Assembly (NCBI GenBank): GCA_002399975.1
Contig: DHER01000069.1
Span: forward strand, 1 to 13,490
Source: Firmicutes bacterium UBA4845
GTDB lineage: Bacteria; Bacillota; Clostridia; Tissierellales; Sedimentibacteraceae
DNA length: 13,490 bases
Direction: 5' to 3'
Shown here: one piece after another, positions 6,351 to 13,490 of the stretch
Layout: each line of letters begins with the position of its first letter
Position numbering within the stretch: the stretch's first letter is position 1
Notes under the pieces: generated by a model
Told to the model about the DNA's origin: nothing
What the model saw: the letters and a program-made list of their open reading frames with translations, nothing else
Databases searched by the model: none
Position numbers and translations under genes: made by a program

Positions 6351-7526
6351 TTACATCTTTCCTGAAATAACTCTCTTAATTGTCCCGGCAATTCCTTTCA
6401 ATATTTGAATTTCATTTAAATCCTTTGTAAATTTGCGAAGAGTTCTCAATGAATAATATGGTGTCTTCCTTCCGCATAGCTTCATTCCTAAAACACGAGA
6501 ATATACCTGGGACCGTCTTTCATATTGATATTTTTGAATGTATTTCAAGTTGTCAATTTCATAAGATTCTGCAATAAGCACTCCATCTTTCACACACATT
6601 TTCAAAAGCTCATCGCCTTTTTTAGTTCGACTAAAAGTGATATTTCTACCATTATGCTCATTAAAATCAGGTGTACCGTCTTCTTCCATATACCACGCAT
6701 CGCCACATGATATATCTGCAAACTCACCTATTCCGTCCATGCAAAAGCGGCAAAACTTGTTTATGTCTCTTCCTAAAATCTTTCCCCAAGAATCATTATA
6801 AGACATGGAGTGCTTATTACCATTATCATCTATTGCCGTAGCAAATCCCGGCCAACCTTCGCCTCTATATGTTAGGTGTCTGCATTCCTGTTCGTTTGTT
6901 TTCAAATGATCTAAGAGTTTTCTATTTGCATTTTCACTAGGAACGCCCGCACAAAAAAAAGAAATCAAATATATAATATTTTTATTCAATTCTTGGTGTA
7001 CATCTAAATATCTTCTTAACACCAAAATATCACATGGCTTACCAACAACAGCATATTTTTTTTCAGGCGAAATGCATTGAAGCAACTCTATAAGAGGACT
7101 GGAAACTGTGTATCTTGATCCGGTTTTGTCTCTTAATTCTTCAACCCTTTTACTTTTCGTATATTCTGTCTTTATTTGATTCTGCTTACTAACGCAAGTG
7201 TGAATTATCTCATCAACTAATTTCTTGCTGAGAAGATACTCTGAAATAGCCGTAATCGTTCCTCCGCTAGAAGCGCTGAATCTCAACTGTTGATCAGAAC
7301 TCCACGTTACACATGCATTTATATATTTTCCCCATTTCTTTTTAGGGTCAATGTTTTTAAGCCAATTTCCTGAAGCCGGACAAACTCCTTCGCAAAAGCT
7401 AAAATTATTCTGCTGAAGTTCTGGTTTGAAGAAACCATTTTTATATTCATATTGAACCGCTTCAGCAGAATGACATAAGCCGCATCCGGCGCAATACTCC
7501 TTATAAATATCTACTTTTTCCTTCAT
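6351..7526 (-). CDS. FrhB/FdhB-like iron-sulfur protein (coenzyme F420 hydrogenase beta-subunit family)
   Basis: This 391-residue protein begins with a ferredoxin-like cluster motif CAGCGLC (Cys12, Cys15, Cys18) and a later CEGVCP (Cys45, Cys49). The FrhB_FdhB N- and C-terminal domains follow: SASSGGTITAISEYLL (about 84-99), VGKPCDILVLRRYL (about 161), CAGVPSEN, YRGEGWPGFA and CRFCMDGIGEFADISCGDAW (about 258-277). In methanogens the family reduces F420 with FAD and iron-sulfur clusters. Here the organism is not expected to use it that way. Homologues next to pyruvyl transferases are frequent in polysaccharide loci of gut bacteria, and their reaction is not established. The start follows AAGGA at good spacing. 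It lies 10 bases after the pyruvyl transferase gene, so the two are very likely co-expressed. A T8 run near Phe-Phe-Cys (6953-6960) is in frame. Confidence 0.88.
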   Translation of the reverse strand: MKEKVDIYKEYCAGCGLCHSAEAVQYEYKNGFFKPELQQNNFSFCEGVCPASGNWLKNIDPKKKWGKYINACVTWSSDQQLRFSASSGGTITAISEYLLSKKLVDEIIHTCVSKQNQIKTEYTKSKRVEELRDKTGSRYTVSSPLIELLQCISPEKKYAVVGKPCDILVLRRYLDVHQELNKNIIYLISFFCAGVPSENANRKLLDHLKTNEQECRHLTYRGEGWPGFATAIDDNGNKHSMSYNDSWGKILGRDINKFCRFCMDGIGEFADISCGDAWYMEEDGTPDFNEHNGRNITFSRTKKGDELLKMCVKDGVLIAESYEIDNLKYIQKYQYERRSQVYSRVLGMKLCGRKTPYYSLRTLRKFTKDLNEIQILKGIAGTIKRVISGKM

Positions 7527-7536
7527 TGATTTTTCC

Positions 7537-8691
7537 TTATTCCGACAGTTTTTTTCTCAAAAAGCCACGATACTGTCTATTCAATTGAATAGCATTTTTC
7601 AGCGCAGCTGACTGTTTCTCTTTATATGTTTCAATATTCTCAATCATTTCCAATACTTTATTTGTAGCTTCGGATTCATCTAGTACTGTACAATCAATAA
7701 TATAGGGATATCCGATAGATCCATATAGCCCTGAAAACTTTCTACTGTATGCAATAGGGGCAATGGGAACTCCGGATGAAAATGCTCCTATAGTCGCATG
7801 CATTCTCGCGCCTATGAAAAAATCCATTTTACTAATGTAATTCTTTGCATCAATAGGGCTCACAAAAGTTCGTGCCAGAATTGTTTTTGGATATAAACGA
7901 TGTAATTCTTCTGCAATGCGATATTCTCCATCATTTTTATCGTAAGTGTGTGCTATCAAATGGACATTATACATGTGCGAAAGTTCTTCTATCAGTTGCT
8001 TAGTAAATTGGACGTAATCCAATTTAAATCCAAAATCTTTTCCATCATGCCACAACAGATTAGATATATTAATTCCGATGTTAAGATCATCATCATATTT
8101 CCGATCAGCAAGTTGCTTATCATATGGAAGTTCCATTGCAAGATCACTTGTAACACAAACTCTTTTCTTTGGAATCAACTGACTAACTTGTTGAGCCGAT
8201 TCATCATCTCTAGCAAAAATATAAGCCGTATTTTTTAGCATCTTTTTTGCTAAATGCTCTGCCACCTTAGATTTAAAAGGACCATAAGTCTGCGGCCCCA
8301 AAATCAAAGGAACGTGCTGCTTTTCTGTTATAAGTTTAGGTACTGAATACAGTACAAAGTTTTTCAAACCATATATATCTGAAAAGCTATCACCGTAAGT
8401 TAAATCAATAACCGCATCACACCTTTGGATATTCTTTTTTAATGACTGAATCCCTTTAAAGCCTGTCTTAATTCGTACAATATCTACAAATTCAACTTTT
8501 TCGACTGGAATATAGTTTTTAATGCACTCTGTTTCTTTCTTGGACTCTCCAGAAAAAACAATATACTTGAAAGTGCATTCAATTTCTTCTGCAATACTTT
8601 CAAGCATCGCTATCTGCGATATACCAAGTGCTGTAACTCCATAATTTGTTGAATGCAAAGCCACACCAAATAAGCCGATTGTTTTATTCAT
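7537..8691 (-). CDS. Polysaccharide pyruvyl transferase family protein (WcaK/CsaB-like)
   Basis: This 384-residue cytoplasmic protein has the GT-B-like fold of the PS_pyruv_trans family. Visible hallmarks are GPQTYGPF (132-139), RDDES (161-165), LNIGINIS (203-210) and GARMHATIGAFSSGVP (294-309), which is the conserved phosphoenolpyruvate/active-site region. Family members move the enolpyruvyl group of PEP onto a sugar hydroxyl pair, making a ketal that adds negative charge; CsaB does this for cell-wall polymer that anchors S-layer proteins. The exact sugar here is unknown. Its ATG lies inside the end of the polymerase gene (ATGAATAA, an eight-base overlap), and the FrhB-like gene follows ten bases after its stop. 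It is complete and of normal length. Confidence 0.88.
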   Translation of the reverse strand: MNKTIGLFGVALHSTNYGVTALGISQIAMLESIAEEIECTFKYIVFSGESKKETECIKNYIPVEKVEFVDIVRIKTGFKGIQSLKKNIQRCDAVIDLTYGDSFSDIYGLKNFVLYSVPKLITEKQHVPLILGPQTYGPFKSKVAEHLAKKMLKNTAYIFARDDESAQQVSQLIPKKRVCVTSDLAMELPYDKQLADRKYDDDLNIGINISNLLWHDGKDFGFKLDYVQFTKQLIEELSHMYNVHLIAHTYDKNDGEYRIAEELHRLYPKTILARTFVSPIDAKNYISKMDFFIGARMHATIGAFSSGVPIAPIAYSRKFSGLYGSIGYPYIIDCTVLDESEATNKVLEMIENIETYKEKQSAALKNAIQLNRQYRGFLRKKLSE

Positions 8692-10048
8692 ACTCTATTT
8701 CTATTTCCCCTTCCTGTTTATCTTGATAGATTTTTATTCCTGATATTAAAAGAACCAGAAGAGAATTAAATATCCTATTTGTTGTCAACTGGTCAACCGC
8801 AAAATAGCACAGCATGATTGCAATCAGTCCATAGTAAATTGAATTCAAATCATCACTATTTAAACTGTTGAGTTTCTTTTTCAAGCCAAAAATAATGGCA
8901 CGGTACCAGTTAAGAAAACATATAAAGCCAATCAATCCATAAGAAACGAACCAATTTAAATACTCATTATCGATTGAAACAACTTTATAAACACCTCCTG
9001 TGCTGCGAATCGTAAGTCCCATCGCATCAAAATCAGCACTTCCAAACCCGATAAACGGCTTTTTTTGTAGCGTTTGCAAAATCATTTGGAGCTGAGATAG
9101 CCGGCCAAAAATTGGATCTGCATTTTTGGTTGTTCCTGCAATATCAAAATTCGCACCAAAGGCATTAAGCGTAGAATAGACCGGTGTCATAATCGAAGCC
9201 GATAGTTTAGGGAAAAATGGTAGTACAATACCAACTATAAGGAAAAAGGCCAACATTGGAATAACAAATCGATTACGTGTATTCTTATCTACAGTTGTGA
9301 TTCTCCAAACAATTATGATAAATCCAACGGCGATAGGCCATCTCGAAATTGTCATCAACAGACATCCTAAGCCCAAGGCAAAAAGATACAAATATCTACT
9401 TCTTTTTGTTCCAACACGTCCGATTATCATTGGAAGCAGGCTAACACAATACACCCCTAAACATATCGCATGTCCAAATGTAAATGATGCTCTAAGCGTA
9501 TTATATCTTTCATAAGCAGACATCAAAATATTGGTTCGCACATTTGTATTTAATATTTCAGAAATATAGTTACTTCCCACTAATGGCTCGGATATTCCTC
9601 CAATAAATACAACTAATCCTCCACAAAGTAAAGCTGTGCAACACTTCTTCCATATGCTTTCATTTCTCAAGCAATCTACCAAAACAAGAATGAACAGCAC
9701 ATCTTCAATCCAGAAATTAAGGTAAGTTTTTAATATGCTATAAAATGACAAATGTGCCACAAGCAAAATTGTATACCCGGCAATTAATAGCAAAAAAGGA
9801 TTCCATAGCCCTTCATTCTTTAAAATTCCATAACTAATTTTCTTTTCTTTTAGTAAATAAGCTACTAACAGCATCAAGAAAAGCAGCCGGCTTGCCGTGA
9901 ATAGTGGAAGTGAATCTGAAACACTCACTGCAAAATACTCTGGTAAAATTGGATATAGAAAGAAAAAATAAGCAAGAAATTTTTCCTTATTGGACAGCAG
10001 TAATAGCAGTCCAACAATTAAAACCAGTACAAGTAAAATTAGTGCCAT
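8684..10048 (-). CDS. O-antigen ligase/polymerase (Wzy-like) membrane protein
   Basis: This protein of 454 residues has about 10 to 12 membrane helices. The Wzy_C/O-antigen-ligase signature is clear: RASFTFGHA (about residues 187-195), then GRLSQLQMILQTLQKKPFIG (about 315-334) and SIDNEYLNWFVSYGLIGF (about 358-375), which form the large extracytoplasmic loop and the following helix. Its likely role is block polymerisation of flipped lipid-linked repeats. An ATG at 10072 would add eight residues. I prefer the ATG at 10048 because AGGAGG ends five bases before it, whereas the upstream ATG has no binding site. The gene starts 31 bases after the glycosyltransferase stop and overlaps the pyruvyl transferase by eight bases. 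Confidence 0.86.
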   Translation of the reverse strand: MALILLVLVLIVGLLLLLSNKEKFLAYFFFLYPILPEYFAVSVSDSLPLFTASRLLFLMLLVAYLLKEKKISYGILKNEGLWNPFLLLIAGYTILLVAHLSFYSILKTYLNFWIEDVLFILVLVDCLRNESIWKKCCTALLCGGLVVFIGGISEPLVGSNYISEILNTNVRTNILMSAYERYNTLRASFTFGHAICLGVYCVSLLPMIIGRVGTKRSRYLYLFALGLGCLLMTISRWPIAVGFIIIVWRITTVDKNTRNRFVIPMLAFFLIVGIVLPFFPKLSASIMTPVYSTLNAFGANFDIAGTTKNADPIFGRLSQLQMILQTLQKKPFIGFGSADFDAMGLTIRSTGGVYKVVSIDNEYLNWFVSYGLIGFICFLNWYRAIIFGLKKKLNSLNSDDLNSIYYGLIAIMLCYFAVDQLTTNRIFNSLLVLLISGIKIYQDKQEGEIEIEYE

Positions 10049-10079
10049 CCTAGCCTCCTTTTCAAATGACATATTAATA

Positions 10080-11015
10080 TTAGGCTTTTTTCATAAGGAT
10101 CTTAAATGCCTTAAGCACTTCCTTCTTTTCAAATCCGCCTTTCATTAAAGAAGCAGCAAGTTGAATTCGTATCGCAAAACTCTTTTTATATTGTTGCACA
10201 TTAACTACAAGCGTTTTTCCTGTTTGCGACATATAACTTTCATAACGCATTAATATATCTGCATCATCCGCAATAGATTTTTCTGCTTCTGTAAATAACT
10301 CGCATATGCGTTTCTTTATTTTCTTCATTTTACTAGTCTTGGCATCAAAGCCAAGAACATTATTTTCATGCTGTCTGTATTTCATTGTTGGTACATTGTC
10401 AAATACAACTTTTCCCCCACATGCCACACACACATCACACAAAAAGAAATCATGCATTTCCACGTCGAGATTACAAATATCTTCTTTCAAAAAAATTTCC
10501 CGTAAACAATTATTAAAAACCATTGTACATCCTTGCACTCCATATCCGCATAATATTTTTTCTGGAGTCGGAGTTTGTTCTTTTTCGTAAACTCTTCTAT
10601 TTAGTGAGTTCAAATTTTGGTCAACTACTTCAGCATTGGAATAATACACAAGTGGAATATCTGCATCATTTTTGTTCAACAGCCTAATCGCTCTACTCAT
10701 TTTGTCTGGATTCCAATAATCATCTTGATCTGCAAATGCATAAAACCCATTTGAAGGTGCTAATTCGACCAATCTAAAAAAACTCTGCGCAGGTCCTAGA
10801 TTCATACCATCCTCAACAAATTTAAGAAAGCCTTTTTCTGCATATTTTTTTAATATCGATTTTGTCTTATCAGTTGAGCCATCATCACGAACAATTAGGT
10901 TTATCTTGCAATTCTCTTGATTCAATATTGAGTTGATTTGTTCCTCTATATATCTTTGCCCATTGTATGTCGACATCAATACATAGACATTATTCTCCTT
11001 CTGCTCGTTTATCAT
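10080..11015 (-). CDS. Family 2 glycosyltransferase (rhamnosyltransferase-like)
   Basis: This 311-residue enzyme has the GT-A fold. STYNGQRYIEEQINSIL (15-31) and the nucleotide-binding VRDDGSTDKT (42-51) are typical of GT2, and ADQDDYWNPDKM (95-106) contains the DXD-type metal site. The DQDD form with RDDGSTD is common in enzymes annotated as rhamnosyl- or related sugar transferases, but the sugar cannot be read from the sequence. Later, HDFFLCDVCVACGG and YRQHENNVLG (about 219-228) are usual for this subgroup. There is no membrane segment. The ATG shares one base with the TAA of the upstream ATP-grasp gene and has GAGGAA before it, showing coupling. It is the only classical glycosyltransferase in the window, so others must lie elsewhere in the locus. 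Confidence 0.9.
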   Translation of the reverse strand: MINEQKENNVYVLMSTYNGQRYIEEQINSILNQENCKINLIVRDDGSTDKTKSILKKYAEKGFLKFVEDGMNLGPAQSFFRLVELAPSNGFYAFADQDDYWNPDKMSRAIRLLNKNDADIPLVYYSNAEVVDQNLNSLNRRVYEKEQTPTPEKILCGYGVQGCTMVFNNCLREIFLKEDICNLDVEMHDFFLCDVCVACGGKVVFDNVPTMKYRQHENNVLGFDAKTSKMKKIKKRICELFTEAEKSIADDADILMRYESYMSQTGKTLVVNVQQYKKSFAIRIQLAASLMKGGFEKKEVLKAFKILMKKA

Positions 11016-11926
11016 TACGCTTCCTCGTTTTTCTGTAGATGCATCAGTTCACCCCAATGTTCATCTGTTGCTCTACTGATGTCCAAATCAAATCCACCCT
11101 GATTAAAAAATGTATATTCTCCAAAGTATATTTGCCCATTAACATCGTATAGATCTATCCTTATTGCAGGATAATCAAGAACATTTAGTTTTTTTACAAT
11201 TTCTATCATCCTATCGAAGTTCTCAGGCTTTCTTACTTCATCTAAAGGTTCATCTTTTAAATAATGAAGTCTATTCCAATTTTGATCATAGAAATAGAAC
11301 TTTGGATATCCTTTATCCCTATCTTTACACACCATAACGCAGTCAATCTTTCCACCAAACACATAGAATTTGTAATCTTCTGGATATGACTCATCTGTTC
11401 CCATATACTTTTCAATAATTATTCTTGGTTTAAGGTCTTTATACACCCACTCTCGCCCTGCCCAAAACAAGTTGGTTTTTAAATGTCGATTAATAAACTC
11501 ACCGGTTTTTTGAATGTCAAACTCCTCCTTATTTCGGCAGATTGCCACGCTACCTGAATCATGTGTGCATTTAATAACAAACTTATTCGGTAAAGTATCA
11601 AAAGGAATATCTTCAAACTTTTCTCCTTCCCACAAAAGTGGTATTAAGTATTCCTCCCCTATAAGACTCTTTACAGACTCTCTAACCTCATACTTGTCTG
11701 CGTACTTTGCATACTGGGGATTCCGATTATGTAATTTGAGCCACTGTAATTTTTCATTGTATGTTTTCGGATTCTCCAGATTTAAATTATAGCCAAAATG
11801 TACTTTAAAAAGCAGTCTTATATATGCCTTGTCACTAAGCCAATTCAAACATTCATGTTTACCTAAAAAGAAAAAAATCATCCCAGGATTTTTTATGTAC
11901 TTCTTCAGTCCCATCTTTATACTCAT
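11015..11926 (-). CDS. TupA-like ATP-grasp protein of polysaccharide biosynthesis
   Basis: This 303-residue protein fits the ATPgrasp_TupA family. It has the N-terminal block NPKTYNEKLQWLKLHNRNP, then KYEVRESVKS and GEEYLIPLL, the ATP-binding strand NKFVIKCTHDSGSV, IIIEKYMG, PEDYKFYVFGGKID and the terminal RIDLYDVNGQIYFGEYTFF with acidic metal ligands. TupA is named for teichuronopeptide synthesis in an alkaliphilic Bacillus. Relatives are widespread in capsule loci, and the reaction (possibly joining an amino acid or similar group to a sugar acid) is not settled. Some databases label it a glycosyltransferase. The ATG follows the stop of the truncated upstream gene without a spacer, and AGG lies four bases upstream. 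An ATG four codons later is also possible. It is the first intact gene of the operon. Confidence 0.85.
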   Translation of the reverse strand: MSIKMGLKKYIKNPGMIFFFLGKHECLNWLSDKAYIRLLFKVHFGYNLNLENPKTYNEKLQWLKLHNRNPQYAKYADKYEVRESVKSLIGEEYLIPLLWEGEKFEDIPFDTLPNKFVIKCTHDSGSVAICRNKEEFDIQKTGEFINRHLKTNLFWAGREWVYKDLKPRIIIEKYMGTDESYPEDYKFYVFGGKIDCVMVCKDRDKGYPKFYFYDQNWNRLHYLKDEPLDEVRKPENFDRMIEIVKKLNVLDYPAIRIDLYDVNGQIYFGEYTFFNQGGFDLDISRATDEHWGELMHLQKNEEA

Positions 11927-12145
11927 TTATCCTTTCATCTGCTGTGCGATATCAGCATCCACGATTTCCTCGCCGGTCTTATGCTTCAGCTGCTCTTTAC
12001 TTGCCTCACTCAGACCGTTGTTGATCACACAGTTCATATCGCAGGTGCTGCACTTATCCAGATCCTCTTTAGTGACTTTGCCATCACGGTAGTCACGACA
12101 GATCTTCAGCTCATACATGCTGTACGGATGCTTGGTGAACAGAGC
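11927..12145 (-). pseudogene. C-terminal remnant of an unidentified gene, cut by the IS element
   Basis: A frame entering from the IS boundary encodes about 72 residues: ALFTKHPYS, then MYELKICRDYRDGKV, KEDLDKCSTCDMNCV and a charged tail ending DADIAQQMKG. An internal ATG at 12118 would give a 63-residue protein, but no good ribosome binding site precedes it. The frame stays coding-like upstream of that ATG as far as the IS edge, so a truncated longer gene is the better reading. Four cysteines (a C at residue 16, then CSTCDMNC) could bind a metal. The segment is distinctly less AT-rich than the polysaccharide genes next to it. Its stop touches the ATG of the TupA-like gene. I do not recognise the family. 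Confidence 0.6.
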
Positions 12146-12198
12146 TGGTACTATGTCAAGAAAAAGTACAAGTTAAATCGGGAAAATTTAATTATTTT

Positions 12199-13083
12199 TT
12201 AGCCTACTTTCCTGTATAATTTTGCCAGTTGCTTCGCGTAATTTACCTCATATTGATTTGGTGATAAATATCCACAATGACTATGAATTCTAACAGTATT
12301 ATAAAATGCCTCTATGTATTCAAATACTAGGCGATATGCGTGATTATGATCTAATATTTTGAATCTGTTTAACCACTCCCTCTTTATTAATGCATGAAAT
12401 GATTCTATACACGCATTGTCCCATGGAAAAGCTTTCTTTGAATAACTGTTTATAAATCCTTCTGTTGCCTCCTTATACGCACTACAGGTATATTGTATGC
12501 CCCTGTCACTATGCATGACCAATGGCTTATCTATTCTTCTTGCTTTCTTCGCTCTATTAATCGTTTCTACAACCCATTTAGCTTCTAGGGTTGTACTAAG
12601 CTCCCATGCTATGATTTTACGGGAAAACAAGTCCATAATACTTGTTAAATATACAAATCCTTCATAGGTCCAAATATAAGTTATGTCGGAACACCAAACA
12701 GCATTTGGCTCACTTGGATTAAATTCCTCATCCAATATATTTTTTAGTTCTATGCTAAAGTCTGAATCTATCGTTGTTACAGTATACGGTTTAACATATT
12801 GAGCTCTAATGCCTAGCTCACGCATATAGTTTCCGACTGTCTTCTCACTGATCTTTTCTCCCTCACTTTGCAGTACCTTTGTGATTTTAGGAGCTCCATA
12901 ATTCTGATGAGATTCGTTGTATATTGCCATTATTTTTTCCATAATCGCTTCCTTGCGTTTTTGCCTATCGGAAGGAAGTCTTTTTCTAAATGAATAGTAG
13001 CCATTTCTTGAAACGCCTAATACTCTAAGCACCCCACTGACATTCAGCCGGCGTTCGCCTTCATCGTTCAATTTATCTTCCAT
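12199..13083 (-). CDS. IS3-family transposase OrfB (DDE integrase domain)
   Basis: This 294-residue protein has an N-terminal helical HTH_21-type region (about 45-95, with NYGAPKITKVLQ) and an rve integrase catalytic core. The acidic triad is Asp133 in WCSDITYI, Asp193 in MHSDRGIQYT and Glu227 in DNACIESFHALIKREW. The Asp-Glu spacing counts as 33 residues between, slightly less than the 35 typical of IS3. The C-terminal YNTVRIHSHCGYLSPNQYE is usual. The frame is intact. It is open upstream of its ATG, in the -1 frame relative to OrfA, back to an A7 run, so it is most likely made as an OrfAB fusion. The IS150-like group is likely, but I cannot name the element. Confidence 0.92.
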   Translation of the reverse strand: MEDKLNDEGERRLNVSGVLRVLGVSRNGYYSFRKRLPSDRQKRKEAIMEKIMAIYNESHQNYGAPKITKVLQSEGEKISEKTVGNYMRELGIRAQYVKPYTVTTIDSDFSIELKNILDEEFNPSEPNAVWCSDITYIWTYEGFVYLTSIMDLFSRKIIAWELSTTLEAKWVVETINRAKKARRIDKPLVMHSDRGIQYTCSAYKEATEGFINSYSKKAFPWDNACIESFHALIKREWLNRFKILDHNHAYRLVFEYIEAFYNTVRIHSHCGYLSPNQYEVNYAKQLAKLYRKVG

Positions 13084-13112
13084 TTCGGATGTTGCAATGA
13101 AGAGAGCTTCTG

Positions 13113-13400
13113 TCAGTTTCCCAGGATGCCGATCGCTTTTTTTAATATATCTAATGCATCCTGTGTATCTCTTAATTCTCTACGCAGTCTTGCATTCTCC
13201 TTGGCTTCATCAGATTCATAGTTACCGGAACCTCTAGTTGGTACTTCACCATTGTTTTCTTTTACTGCTTTTGCCCATACGCTAAGTGCTGTGCGGCTAA
13301 TTCCTAGCTTCTCTGAACACCCTTTTAGACCTAGATCCTTATGTTCAAAGTAATACCTGACCGCATCCTCTTTAAACTTTTTATCAAACTGTTTACTCAT
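13113..13400 (-). CDS. IS3-family OrfA, helix-turn-helix and leucine-zipper protein
   Basis: This 95-residue protein has an HTH_Tnp_1 type domain (FKEDAVRYYFEHK, then CSEKLGISRTALSVWAKAV, about 28-47) that recognises the element ends, and a C-terminal leucine-zipper-like helix (LRRELRDTQDALDILKKAIG, about 72-91) for multimerisation. The ATG follows a strong GGAGG (13408-13412). Near its end the codons TTA AAA AAA G form an A7 slippery site. A -1 slip there leads into OrfB with no stop between. Length and layout are normal for IS3. Confidence 0.9.
   Translation of the reverse strand: MSKQFDKKFKEDAVRYYFEHKDLGLKGCSEKLGISRTALSVWAKAVKENNGEVPTRGSGNYESDEAKENARLRRELRDTQDALDILKKAIGILGN
13137..13143 (-). 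promoter_or_regulatory. A7 slippery site for programmed -1 frameshift (OrfAB)
   Basis: Seven A residues on the minus strand sit in the OrfA frame as TTA AAA AAA G. Slipping back one base gives AGC GAT CGG and so on, a frame with no stop that runs in phase into the OrfB ATG at 13083. This matches the known IS3-family strategy. No downstream pseudoknot was worked out. Confidence 0.75.
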
Positions 13401-13436
13401 GTTAATTCCTCCATCTATTATAGTATTATATTATAA

Positions 13437-13464
13437 CTTATAAATAGGAACTGTCCACTTTCAA
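13437..13464 (-). promoter_or_regulatory. Likely promoter of the IS element
   Basis: On the minus strand TTGAAA (13464-13459) and TATAAG (13442-13437) are 16 bases apart, ahead of OrfA. The tract just downstream holds further TATAAT-like hexamers, so the exact -10 is uncertain. Read-through from it could reach the polysaccharide operon. Confidence 0.45.
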
Positions 13465-13490
13465 CTTGTACCATTTATATTCTACCACCA

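Larger units (their letters stand above)
12146..13490 (-). mobile_element. IS3-family insertion sequence (orfA plus orfB), right end at or just past the window edge
   Basis: The element holds an OrfA helix-turn-helix gene and an OrfB DDE transposase gene in the IS3 arrangement. Both ends begin TGGT when read inward and share GTACAAGTT about 20 bases in (12166-12174 and, inverted, 13463-13471), so the terminal inverted repeats are imperfect and about 30-40 bases long. The left end at 12146 abuts the truncated gene. The outer end coincides with the last base of the window or lies one base beyond it, so the target duplication cannot be checked. It points the same way as the polysaccharide operon. 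Confidence 0.85.

Noticed and set aside
6351..7526. True coenzyme F420 hydrogenase subunit
   Set aside because: No other hydrogenase or F420 genes are present, and the gene sits within a polysaccharide operon next to a pyruvyl transferase.
10049..10072. Upstream ATG of the Wzy-like gene
   Set aside because: AGGAGG lies inside this extension and points to the ATG at 10048.

Overview
The window suggests a Gram-positive Firmicute of the class Clostridia, most likely Lachnospiraceae-like. This is an inference from AT-rich composition, strong AGGAGG-type ribosome binding sites, sigma-A promoter hexamers and the gene families present; no marker gene fixes the taxon. Every gene I accept lies on the minus strand, so the order of transcription is from high to low coordinates.

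From right to left, an IS3-family element (about 12146-13490) sits against the C-terminal remnant of a gene of unknown function (11927-12145). Next comes a tightly packed, clearly AT-rich surface-polysaccharide operon: a TupA-like ATP-grasp protein, a family 2 glycosyltransferase, a Wzy-type polymerase, a polysaccharide pyruvyl transferase, an FrhB-like iron-sulfur protein, a Wzx-type flippase, a hexapeptide-repeat O-acetyltransferase and a VanZ-family membrane protein. Wzx plus Wzy with no ABC exporter points to the Wzx/Wzy-dependent route. The product is probably a pyruvylated, possibly O-acetylated polysaccharide. The window shows only part of the locus: no initiating sugar-phosphate transferase and no chain-length regulator is visible, and these may lie beyond the IS.

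The last two genes of this operon are each broken in a homopolymer: G8 in the acetyltransferase and T6 in the VanZ gene. Each could be restored by a one-base change, so phase variation, decay and sequencing error are all open.

A sigma-A promoter at 3507-3535 starts a second, less AT-rich unit: an NTP-transferase-family sugar nucleotidyltransferase and an intact second VanZ protein. The two VanZ genes are clearly related, which suggests that the AT-rich block was acquired with its own terminal VanZ gene. Further left are a cytoplasmic trypsin-like protease, a lysine/alanine-rich coiled-coil protein with a good terminator, a YaeR-like VOC (glyoxalase-fold) protein, and the start of a small basic protein cut by the window edge. 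No tRNA, rRNA, CRISPR array or riboswitch was seen, and no gene-free stretch exceeds 300 bases.
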